A stretch of DNA of 64,000 nucleotides from Gonocerus acuteangulatus (taxonomy: Eukaryota; Arthropoda; Insecta; Hemiptera; Coreidae). The translations under genes were made by a program, and so were the position numbers. The notes beneath the pieces are model-generated. The model worked only from the letters and a program-made list of their open reading frames with translations. It made no database searches and had not been told where the DNA came from. The DNA lies in the NCBI GenBank assembly GCA_946811695.1, contig OX328124.1, forward strand, positions 55,496,603 through 55,560,602, read 5' to 3'. Below, piece after piece: positions 53,814 to 64,000 of this stretch (the stretch's first letter is position 1; each line of letters opens with the position of its first letter).

Positions 53814-54311
53814 TAACACAGGTCTACAACCAAAAATTTGATTTGATGATTTTGGCTAATCTCTGTGTTTCTCGGTGTGCTGAGGCCGAGAATGAAGTCC
53901 GTTTTTCTCTATCACGCCCGGTTTTTTTTTTTCATATCCATAGAACATAATATACCTGCTATACACATAAATTTGGTAAGAAGAAGGTTTTTTTTTTTCC
54001 AAACGATTTCTCTTTTTATAAACAGACATCTTTCACTAGGTGGTGTAAGCAATGACTCCCTCAGTAGATGTTGTAGACCTGAGGGTGTCTAGGCACGACC
54101 TGTTCAGACAGGAACGTACTTGTTTGGTCTCAGATGTCACCGTCTGAAGCTAAACGAGATTGAACCTGTTTTATCAGGAACTTGGACCTAATTTCTGTTC
54201 ATTCTCTCAGTTCAGTAGTACCAACTGAAGTGAACACATTCACTGAGGTCTCTTAGTTGTGTCAAAGTGATTAAGAACGTATTTTAAGGTTTGAAAGTGC
54301 ATTTAGACAAA

Positions 54312-54908
54312 ATGTCTCATCATCGTTGTGTTACCAGTCCAGACTACTTCTGTTTTATCTGTGGTGAGTACACAGTTAAGAAATACCAACGAAATATAAC
54401 AGGTTTTGTCAAAAATGTATATTATGCATATTTTGGCTTGAGAATAGGAGATCAAGATAAAGTGTGGGCTCCTCACGAAGAATGCCGTAGCTGCGTAGAA
54501 AAACTTCGCTTATGGTACAAAGGAGAGTTAAAATCTTTCGGATTTGCTATCCCAATGATGTGGAGGGAGCAAAAAAACCACGTTAATGACTGTTACTTTT
54601 GTAATTGTCATGTTCAAGGCTATAATTCCAAAAATCATAAGCTCATTAACTACCCTAATGTGGAATCTGCTAGTCGTCCGGTACCACACGGTCCTGGATT
54701 GACAGTTCCTCAGCCCCCTAGTGACTTGGGCAGTATAGATAGGGAAGCTAATAGAGAAGACTGTATGTCGGAGAGCGATGAAGTACACAGTGAGTTCAAA
54801 GCAAGCAGTTCAGAAGATGAACCTCAGCTTATTTCTCAACAGGAGTTGAACGACTTAGTGAGAGATCTTGGACTTCCAAAAGATGCAGTTACTTGGCTCC
54901 CGTCTTAA
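54312..54908 (+). CDS. Cys-rich protein of the unclassified transposon, N-terminal part
   Basis: From ATG 54312 (an in-frame ATG at 54291 is possible): SPDYFCFICGEYTVKKYQRN, then NVYYAYFGLRIGDQDKVWAP and HEECRSCVEKLRLW form a C-x2-C...H-x3-C-x2-C zinc-like block. IPMMWREQKNHVNDCYFCNC is a second Cys cluster. A Ser/Glu-rich linker ends in SQQELNDLVRDLGLPKDA. It then frameshifts to a stop at 54908. I recall the same layout in large multi-copy uncharacterised proteins of aphids, Hydra and other invertebrates. A nucleic-acid-binding N-terminus of a transposase is a reasonable inference. Confidence 0.75.
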   Translation: MSHHRCVTSPDYFCFICGEYTVKKYQRNITGFVKNVYYAYFGLRIGDQDKVWAPHEECRSCVEKLRLWYKGELKSFGFAIPMMWREQKNHVNDCYFCNCHVQGYNSKNHKLINYPNVESASRPVPHGPGLTVPQPPSDLGSIDREANREDCMSESDEVHSEFKASSSEDEPQLISQQELNDLVRDLGLPKDAVTWLPS

Positions 54909-55516
54909 AAACAAAAATTTATTACAGCCAGGCACTTCTTTTTCATGGTATCGACACCGTGAAGCAGTTTTTGTTCCTTACTTTGCTCTGGATGAGAATC
55001 TTATTTATTGCAAAGACATTCTTGGTCTGATGGGTCAATTTGGTATACAATATGACCCGATTCATTCAGGGGATCTTTGTAGGCCCAGATATTCGGAAAC
55101 TTTTCATAGATCCACATTTCACTCAGACCATGAATGAGAAGGAGAAGGAAGGTTGGAATTCTTTTAAAGATGTTGTTGAGAAGTTCCTTGGTAACGTGAA
55201 GGATCCCAACTACAGAAGTATCGTGGAACGCATGTTGAAGGCATTTCAATTACAAGGTTGCAACATGAGTTTGAAGGTTCACTTCTTACATTCGCATGTG
55301 GACTATTTTCCGGAAAACTTAGGGGAAGTAAGTGAAGAACAAGGGGAAAGGTTCCATCAGGACATCCAGGAAATGGAACGTAGGTATCAGGGCAAATGGA
55401 ACGTAAACATGATGGCTGACTACTGTTGGATGCTGCAGCGTGAATCATCTAAAGAGTCCTACAGCCGGAAACGAACACGGAGAAATTTTCAAGAGAAAAA
55501 AAATACGTTTTCATAA
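54868..55516 (+). pseudogene. Remainder of the transposon protein, frameshifted and deleted
   Basis: The second frame (54890-55137) continues with GSRLKNKNLLQPGTSFSWYR and DENLIYCKDILGLMGQFGIQ. The third frame (55040-55516) has FIQGIFVGPDIRKLFIDPHF, FLGNVKDPNYRSIVERML, HFLHSHVDYFPENLGEVSEE, QGERFHQDIQEMERRYQGKW and MMADYCWMLQRE. The abrupt join near 55060-55080 indicates an in-element deletion that removed the central, presumably catalytic, region. The C-terminal EQGERFHQD...MADYCW motif is very well preserved. Confidence 0.75.
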
Positions 55517-56302
55517 AAATAATAACTAAATATGCCACTGTTAATTCTGAAGCTGTTATTTCTACACATTTATGTATTTTGTACAGTAAACAACATTGAA
55601 ATAACTAAAAGATCATGGAAATAAATGAAAACTCTTATTCGCCAATTCTGTTTTCTTTTAATGTTAGTACCTCTGCCCTTACTTGAGATTGAACAATTTC
55701 CTTACGTGATAGAGAGGGACTGACCTCATGTTCGGCTTCAGCACGCCAAGGAGCATAGAGATTGACCAAAATCATCAAATCAAAATTCAGAAAGATTATT
55801 TTTGTAGACCTGTGTAATTAGACACCCACTGGGCCTATGGACTTCAAACTGCGCTTCAATCGTAGCTAATAAAATTTACTATAACTTTCATTCTCAGAAG
55901 TATTTTGTAAGATGATTATTCCGGCCTGCATATCCCTCCAAACACACGTGATAGTTAAATTTTGCATATTTTTGGAAAAGTAGCCAAACTTTGAACAGCT
56001 GTATCTTGGAAATTATTCTACCTAAAAAGTTTGTTCTAGCACCACAAGTTTTTAAATTGTATCTACTTTTAAAAAGCAAAGAATACAAATTGTTGTAGGA
56101 TGCACGGTTTAGGACTTATAAGCAAAAAACAAAAAAATGTCAAAAAATTTTAATGTTTTTTGACTCTTGTGCAGTTAGCACAAGTCTTTCGTATCTGACA
56201 AATTGGGTACACACTACTGGGGTAGTCCCGAACAACACCCCGAAAAATCAGCGTTACGCGTTTTTTTGCGACCTCGATGTCTTAGGTGACTGGACTATGA
56301 TC

Positions 56303-56591
56303 CCAAATGACCTCAATGAAGATAAGGTTTCAGAATCCTTCAAATAAGGTCATATTATCCCGTATCTTTATTTTAAAAACAGACTAAGCAACATCTTTAA
56401 TTTGTGGTTTTTCATGATTTTATATTTTTAGCGCGCTTCCTCCCTCCCTCCCTCCATAGAAAGCGTCCCACTTATAACATCAGCGTGATGACACAATCCG
56501 GAATTGCCAAAACAAAAATTGAACCTATACGAGTACATCAAGAAAATAATTGATTGTTTTCAAAATTGTTTTACATTCAAATTTATTTACA

Positions 56592-56602
<11 letters not shown>
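56303..56602. other. Short dispersed repeat and AT-rich sequence
   Basis: About 56430-56515 (CTCCCTCCCTCCATAGAAAG, TGATGACACAATCCGGAATT) occurs inverted at about 61110-61190. Otherwise featureless. Confidence 0.5.

Positions 56603-56667
<65 letters not shown>
56603..56667. repeat. (TA)n microsatellite
   Basis: About 65 bp of TA. Confidence 0.95.
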
Positions 56668-56671
<4 letters not shown>

Positions 56672-56758
56672 GTATTCTATTGCTCATCATATTTAATTTT
56701 TTCAAGGTTCTAGCTTTACATTTAATATTTTTTATTAATTTTTTAAAAAATAATCGTA

Positions 56759-58165
56759 CAGTGGTCAAAGGTACAACATGTAGTTGTACCTTTGACCACG
56801 GGGTGTTGTACCAATGACCACGTAAAAACAACACAGCAGTGCAGAAAAAAATTGTATTCAGTAATATTGTAATTAATTATAAGTTTAATAAATGCAGGAA
56901 AAGGATGTAAGAATACTAAAAAAGCTATTATTGATATTATGCTATGCTTAATATGCTGAAAAATCCAGTCCAATCGATGAACGTTTTAACTGTCAAGCAG
57001 ATCCACTAGTAGGGTATGGAAGTTTAGCCACAATGTCTTCTATGTCAATATCATACAAATTTTCATCTTCTCTCGTAAAATTGTCCCTTAAAGTTTGTTT
57101 TTTTTTTTTCAAATATTGAATCTTAAACATTGGACATTTAATACCACAGATCTCTGCGACTAAATATTTAATAGTCTTTTTACTTTTATTTTTAACAAGT
57201 ATAAAATTTCCTTTTTCCAAGTCATATTTTTCAAATTGTTGCTGGACATCGACTTAACTCACGACATTTATCAGACGGATCAACGTCACTTTTTCGTGAA
57301 GAAATTTCGGCGTCAGTATCAGAATCTGAACTGTCATTAGAATAATTTTCTTTTTATTTACCACTTTTTTAGGAAGGGGTTTATTTGTATGAGGTGTCTT
57401 ACGTTAAGGGTGGTGCTTTCTTATTTGTATTTTTTCACCTTCAATAATTAGCTTTTCAGGAATATCTGTCAGGATACGAGGTTTCCCTTTAGGCCAGCCT
57501 CTATTTGACATTTTCCTTGCCTGTGCTTTTGGATGAGGCCTTACAACTTCAAGTGGAACGATAAGGGGCGATAGGTTCGAACTGCTACACTAAGGATTGA
57601 TAAACTCAGTTTGAACTCATTTCATTTATTATTTTTAAATTCTTTGAACAATTGAAGACCCCCATATTAATTATTTTTTAAAAAGGCGTAGCAGAAGAAC
57701 ATAAACGTTGAATTATGAAAAAATTACTCAGTGGTGTTGTACCTTTGACCTGGTCAAAGGAACGACACCTAGTCGTGGTCAGAAGTACAACACCATGGTA
57801 GTGCAAATTAAAAAGCATGCTACAACTTTTAGGGTTAAGATAAATAAATTTCAGGACCAACACCATGTTCCTTAATGTAATAGCTACTTTGTCAAATGAC
57901 TTCCATCTAAAAAGACATAATACAAAAAATATTATGAGGTAAAACGTCATCAATAAATAACTTACATTTTTATTATAGAAATGGATAAGTATTTTTTGCA
58001 AGAATCCTCTTTGACTTGAATAATCCAAAGTAGGTTACACAAGCCCTCAAGTGAAAGAGCTAAACACTAATTACACCAAAATTTACAAAATGTTGCTACA
58101 TGCCGCCACAGCCTCGGTGGTCAAAGGTACAATATGGTCAGAGGTACAACACCTTCCCCTATATT
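56759..58165 (-). mobile_element. Tigger/pogo-like DNA transposon remnant
   Basis: The left end TA|CAGTGGTCAAAGGTACAACA begins at 56759 and folds with GTTGTACCTTTGACCA (56782-56797) as a perfect 16-bp hairpin. More copies of the GGTCAAAGGTACAAC motif lie at 57738-57795 and 58119-58160. The interior encodes, on the minus strand, a pogo/Tigger-type transposase C-terminus. The right terminus was not pinned down. Confidence 0.5.
56993..57620 (-). pseudogene. Tigger-like transposase C-terminal remnant
   Basis: On the minus strand about 57480-57560 reads RPHPKAQARKMSNRGWPKGK, then PRILTDIPEKLIIEGE. This is the (I/V)xPxPKAxxRK...RGKxxILTDTPEK pattern that closes pogo/Tigger DDE transposases. It is followed in other frames by an acidic Ser/Asp-rich segment (SDSDTDAEISS) and ends with the open frame 56993-57220 (ENLYDIDIEDIVAKLPYP). 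Frameshifts and stops make it non-functional; the DDE core is absent. Confidence 0.55.
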
Positions 58166-58292
58166 GTCAAAATAATCGAAAATTCCTCCAGAACCTTCTT
58201 TGTAGAAAATTTAGTAAACCGATGAAAATATACAAAGCTCCCAAAACGTTCCATGTCTATTAATAAAATATTTTATTCTCATCCTTCCTTAA

Positions 58293-59388
<1,096 letters not shown>

Positions 59389-59391
59389 TTA

Positions 59392-59787
59392 GCTCCAAAA
59401 GTAACCAAAACCAAGATTTAAGCATCTTAGTTTATATGAATTTCATACAGGCAAAAAAATATTTTAACTAAATCTTATGATTCTAAGTACCCAAACCAAA
59501 AACTTTTTTCAACAACTATTTTTCTACTTTTCTCAAAAACGGTTAAAGCTATCGCATTAAAAATGGTTTCATTGGTTTCCCTAGGCCAATAAGCCTATAA
59601 AACGAGTACTTCCAAGCATATTATGTAAGTGTAACGATTTTTTTCGCGCGAATTTTGCTTCAAAAACCATGTTCCGGTGGATGGAATCTGTTGGTTAACG
59701 AACTTCACCATTCAAATTAGACGAAAGATTTTTATACCAAATTTCATCAAAATGGGCCATTTTTGAGCCAAGGAAAGCGCGAACAGG

Positions 59788-59790
<3 letters not shown>
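59392..59790. other. Anonymous sequence with a degenerate repeat unit
   Basis: No gene. About 59690-59785 (GGTTAACGAACTTCACC, ACCAAATTTCATCAAAATGG) resembles the last unit of the array at 27300-27400 and, as there, leads directly into (TA)n. Confidence 0.5.

Positions 59791-59850
<60 letters not shown>
59791..59850. repeat. (TA)n microsatellite
   Basis: A TA run at the left edge of the inverted pair 59851-60943. Confidence 0.94.
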
Positions 59851-59852
<2 letters not shown>

Positions 59853-59919
59853 TTTTTTATCCTAGGAGGTACGGGGTCATTAAAGCAGTCTTCCTTTATT
59901 ACACCACTTTATTTAATGG

Positions 59920-59964
59920 GCCCGACATGTTTCGTGCATCTTTTCTTCGCACCTCCTCAGGGGC
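59920..59964 (-). ncRNA. Hammerhead ribozyme motif, left arm
   Basis: Minus strand: GCCC (stem I), CTGAGGA (CUGANGA core), G bulge, GTGC, loop, GCAC (stem II), GAAA, CATGTC with palindromic ACATGT (stem III, dimer type), then GGGC closing stem I. All invariant core bases are present; the only departure is one extra G at the base of stem II. Confidence 0.72.
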
Positions 59965-60826
59965 AGTTCTACAACAAAATATAATTTTTTGAACATCCAC
60001 ACAAACCTTTTTTCTACTATATTAAAACTATCAATACGATCTTTGAACTGTTCCACAAAATGCATTAAAACATTATCATGATCCATTGTATGTTACCCCT
60101 ACCCTAAATATTGCAATAATTATAGCTAAATTACATATTTTGTATAAAAGGTGTTGAGACCTACCTTGCAAAGAAGTCCTCCCGTTACCAAGTACTCCCT
60201 CTGGAGTCCGGCTTAATACTAACCCTGTAAGTGGATTGCCAAAATGGCCCTGTCGTTATCTGTCCTTTGTTGTTGTCCTAGTAAAGTCTACTCGTCAAAT
60301 ATTTTTTTATAAATTTTTGGGTATTAATCTATTATTCCATAGAAAATTTGGTGTACATTTCAGATCAGTTCTTTTATTCACTGCTATTTTCGAATTTATT
60401 AAAATATAAATATTTTCTTCTTTTTTTTTCTTTTCAGGGTATTTCTTTCTATGGAATAATAGATTAATACCCAAAAATTTATAAAAAAATATTTGACGAG
60501 TAGACTTCACTAGGACAACAACAAAGGACAGATAACGACAGGGCCATTTTGGCAATCCACTTACAGGGTTAGTATTAAGCCGGACTCCAGAGGGAGTACT
60601 TGGTAACGGGAGGACATCTTTGCAAGGTAGGACTCAACACCTTTTGTAAAAAATATGTAATTTAGCTATAATTATTGCAATATTTAGGGTAGGGGTAACA
60701 TTTAATGGAGCATGATAATGTTTTAATGCATTTTGTGGAACAGTTCAAAGATCGTATTGATAGTTTTAATATAGTAGAAAAAAGGTTTGTGTGGATGTTC
60801 AAAAAATTATATTTTGTTGTAGAAGT

Positions 60827-60871
60827 GCCCCTGAAGAGGTGCGAAGAAAAGATGCACGAAACATGTCGGGC
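60827..60871 (+). ncRNA. Hammerhead ribozyme motif, right arm
   Basis: Plus strand: GCCC, CTGAAGA, G, GTGC...GCAC, GAAACATGTC, GGGC. Predicted cleavage after C60867. It differs from the left-arm copy at the variable N7 position (A instead of G), so the core is conserved while the free position changed. Confidence 0.72.
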
Positions 60872-60977
60872 CCAATAAATAAAGTGGTGTAATAAAGGAA
60901 GACTGCTTTAATGACCCCATGCCTCCTAGGATAAAAAAGAATTTTGATATTTTGGGTCATCTATAAGAATAAATAAT

Positions 60978-60983
60978 ATATAT

Positions 60984-61053
<70 letters not shown>
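60978..61053. repeat. (TA)n microsatellite
   Basis: A compound TA/CATA run. Confidence 0.94.
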
Positions 61054-61056
<3 letters not shown>

Positions 61057-61278
61057 CAATTTGAACCACCGTTATTTTCGTTCTCTAGGGGTTCCGAAAC
61101 GTAAACTTTTCCGGCACTTCCGGATTGCGTCATGAGGTCAACCTTATGAGCGGGGTTTCTTCCAATGGAGGGAGGGCGGAACCGCGCTAAAAATTAATAA
61201 CATCAATATTTCACAAAATTTATAAATATGTAATTCGACTATTTCTTACATATTCCTAAAATTTCGTTTCTACCTTAG

Positions 61279-61516
61279 GTTCTAGGTATGTGGTACGCCG
61301 TGGAAGTGGTCTATCACTGGGACAGCTCTCGGACCAACGAGCCTGGTGGTAGGACTGTTGTCGACAGCTGTCCGGTCATACACATATCAAGGAGTCAGAT
61401 GAACGAGCACAGGCTCAGGATGCTGTGGACGGAGAATGCTGGAGTCATCGAGTACAACTTCAACGTACACGATCTCAGGAGTCCGGGCTTCTGGATGACG
61501 CTTGGAGCACAGAATG
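61279..61516 (+). CDS. Lipocalin-like secreted protein, second coding exon
   Basis: The acceptor TTTCTACCTTAG ends at 61278; the exon opens VLGMWYAVEVVYHWDSSRTN with the lipocalin G-x-W motif, continues with VVDSCPVIHISRSQMNEHRL, LRMLWTENAGVIEYNFNVHD and LRSPGFWMTLGAQNG, and ends at a donor AATG|GTATGT (61516/61517) in phase 1. Cys in DSCP could pair with the Cys in exon one. Reading past the donor gives an intronic tail with no resemblance. Later exons must lie beyond the window. Lipocalins bind small hydrophobic ligands outside the cell; the ligand here is unknown. Confidence 0.8.
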
Positions 61517-61749
61517 GTATGTTATTTTGTATATCACTATTAACATCGTCCTCCATGAAGGAGTTGCAATGCAATTTCCTCTCTCCGTGTGAGGAGGAAA
61601 CGCCGCTTATGATTTTAACCCCATGACAGGAGGTGCTTATGAGAAATACCAAAGTTTCATAACCCAGAGGTCACATAATGGTAATTCATATTTATATATC
61701 TATACACACATAAATTTATGTAAATATTTAAATATATATATATATAAAT

Positions 61750-61816
<67 letters not shown>

Positions 61817-62070
61817 AATAAATGCACACACACATACATACGCACTGTTTCTACGAAATTGTCACAATCCAAAATCTCTAATTTTTAGTTACGACCACGA
61901 ATGGATTCCTCAAATATCACTCGATCATTTTCTGCAAAAACATTTATGCAGTTACATCAAGGTGACCCGAGAAATTGTTTAAATTCATTCTGAATCAAAA
62001 GTCGATTCTAAAACGTTTTGGAATAACATGTAAAAATTTAAATAAATATGAGAATTTTACTAATCCACAC
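61517..62070. other. Start of the next intron with microsatellite and repeat
   Basis: A TA/CA tract at 61735-61815; 61920-62040 is an extra, tandem-like copy of a stretch (GTTACATCAAGGTGACCCGA) that also occurs inside the following element and at 10640. Confidence 0.55.
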
Positions 62071-62072
62071 TA

Positions 62073-63469
62073 GGGAGGCCCTTAGCTATAGGGATTTTTT
62101 TACGTCAACATCTTGCTGCTGCCACTCCCCAATTCTGTTCCAATTAACAAAAAAAACTAGCTATGCAAAATTCTAGCGCAATTAGACAACAGCCAGGCAA
62201 CCCTCAAACGCGTTGAAATTGAAACAGTACACGTAACGATTAATTCCGTTAAAACAGGGATATACTGTTCTATCTCAACCCATTTCTTATTGCAATTTAT
62301 TTAGATACATCTAGGCTACCCAAGAAATGTTTTACAACCATTCTGAGTCATATCTCAAAATTTAAATCTAAAAATTGCAGAGATAACATGAAAATATTAA
62401 ATAATATAAATTTTTTAGTAATGCACACAACTTATATAAGACAACCGCATTTTTATTTGAAACAAATATTTCTATAGAAACAAGGCATAATGTGAACAAT
62501 AAAAAAATACAAATATTGAACATTACGTTTTTCTAAGGGAGGATTTAGTAGCAGTCGGATATTTTTCCCGTCCCCGGCAACGATCTGCAAAACAATATGA
62601 AAAAATTGATTTTTGTGGAGGAAGAAAAATCATTTCGGTGGAGAACGTACCACCATTCAGTTGATTTTCTTCTTCTTCGTCTTCTTCAGCATTGTCTGCT
62701 TCCAGCATAACTTGAGCTATATTTGCCTTAACCGCTGTTGGAAATTAGGATTATAATTCATAAAATAAGGATAAAGCCACGGTTTTGGGAACTAAGCACC
62801 AGAGATTATTGGAAAAAAGTATTTTGCAGCAGCCTTACTGATTTTTGGATCAATATTCTGATAATGTATCAATGGATAAATGAACAGAAAGTCATGATAT
62901 GGAGCTTCAATAGAGTCTGATGATAGAAACCAGGCTCGAACGTCATGATATGGAGCTTCAATGGGGTCTGATGATAGGAACCAGGCTCGAACGTACTCTC
63001 GCGCAAGAAAAATATATGTTCTTCTAAAAGAATTGTTCTCGCTATTTAATAACTGGAATTGATTTTGGAACAGCTATATTTTGAATGCATAAATCTCCTT
63101 TGCCACCTAGCTCCTGGTACTAGCAACGATACTATGTACTTTCTTCCCGTGCAAACTAGTGTGTTTTCAGGAAGCAGCAACAGACTTGATTGTTTATCTT
63201 TTTATCTAATATTAACAAGAACACGACTCATTTAATGTCCATTACTAGTGCTTACCTGCTCAAAAGTGATTAAAAAATCAAATAACTTAAAAAAAATTAT
63301 CTGAAAAAATTATTTTTGGACGAAAATGACAATATTTCAAGGTCATTGCGGGTCGCCTTGGAGTTGTTTGATTTAGCTAAAATTTTGCACAGATCGTTAT
63401 TTTGTTGATTGGAACAAGATAGGGGGGTGGGAGGTAAACTTTTAGAAAGTTGAAAAATAAGGGCCACCC
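62073..63469. mobile_element. TA-flanked DNA element with GGGTGGCCC ends, copy 2
   Basis: Complete ends: GGGAGGCCCTTA at 62073 and the inverse of GGGTGGCCCTTA ending at 63469, each flanked by TA (62071-62072, 63470-63471). Very similar to 10273-11697 over most of its length, but lacking the GTTTGACTGATATTGACC unit. A tandem 45-bp duplication (CGTCATGATATGGAGCTTCA) lies near 62893-62985. A short minus-strand frame 62523-62708 starts MLEADNAEEDEEEENQLNGG; no family recognised. Confidence 0.72.
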
Positions 63470-63472
63470 TAA

Positions 63473-64000
<528 letters not shown>

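Larger units (their letters stand above)
52119..56297 (+). mobile_element. Unclassified DNA transposon with TAGTCCAGTCACC ends
   Basis: A 4,179-bp element with perfect 19-bp terminal repeats TAGTCCAGTCACCTAAGAC, extended into long imperfect inverted arms: left 52119-52573 plus 53814-53922 around a nested insertion, right about 55704-56297. TGA at 52116-52118 is repeated at 56298-56300, suggesting a 3-bp duplication; alternatively the target is TA with the ends starting at GTCC. It encodes a Cys-rich protein in the centre, internally deleted. A 3-bp duplication is compatible with several superfamilies, so none is assigned. Confidence 0.8.
59851..60943. mobile_element. Inverted pair of Penelope-type terminal repeats without coding
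   Basis: Two ~495-bp arms (59851-60345 and 60449-60943) are nearly perfect reverse complements around a ~100-bp spacer. Both outer ends carry TCTTTTTTATCCTAGGAGG, and each arm has a near-canonical hammerhead motif. (TA)n tracts lie on both outer sides. The layout equals the inverted pseudo-LTR arrangement of Penelope-like elements with the RT ORF missing. Confidence 0.75.

Overview
The window is AT-rich animal nuclear DNA, most likely from an arthropod with a large, repeat-swollen genome. The signs are spliced exons of an arthropod-type secreted lipocalin-like gene, abundant (TA)n microsatellites, and a mixture of non-LTR, Gypsy, BEL/Pao, Penelope-like, hAT, piggyBac-like and Tigger-like elements plus Pol III SINEs. 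Nothing looks prokaryotic. I could not name the species.

Layout. 1-9.6 kb is a nest: a decayed RNase H-bearing non-LTR element (A) was hit by a 5'-truncated second non-LTR element (B), then by a young full-length Gypsy element (3008-8313; two 644-bp LTRs with one difference seen; 4-bp duplication). 9.6-16.8 kb holds a minisatellite, (TA)n tracts, a TA-flanked element with GGGTGGCCC ends, and an R2-like restriction-endonuclease fragment on the minus strand. 16.8-22.9 kb is an unclassified DNA transposon with inverted ends and a transposase-like remnant, split by a BEL/Pao element that lost its protease active site and RT. 23.5-26.4 kb is a hAT element with a perfect 8-bp duplication and an unusual fold-back arrangement of tandem repeats. 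26.7-35 kb holds tandem repeats, a structured R2-like 3' region, a 5S-rRNA-derived SINE and a piggyBac-like MITE. 35.4-38.4 kb is a Penelope-like element (RT plus GIY-YIG) flanked by inverted pseudo-LTRs. 38.4-50.9 kb is mostly anonymous AT-rich DNA with a SINE carrying a 13-bp duplication, a MITE and a 1.6-kb fold-back.

The only host gene I can support is a plus-strand lipocalin-like gene: exon 50995-51120 (signal peptide) splices in phase 0 over a ~10.2-kb intron to exon 61279-61516. That intron holds a 4.2-kb DNA transposon encoding a Cys-rich protein, with another element nested in it, a Tigger-like remnant, a piggyBac-like element and a pair of inverted Penelope-type terminal repeats with hammerhead ribozyme motifs. 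61.9-64 kb repeats sequence seen at 10.3-12.9 kb.

The most notable items are: a 5S-rRNA-headed SINE sharing its 3' tail with tRNA-headed SINEs; near-canonical hammerhead motifs with palindromic stem III in inverted terminal repeats; the hAT fold-back; two unclassified DNA transposons; and repeated association of element ends with (TA)n tracts. Family names rest on motifs recognised by eye; no database search was run.
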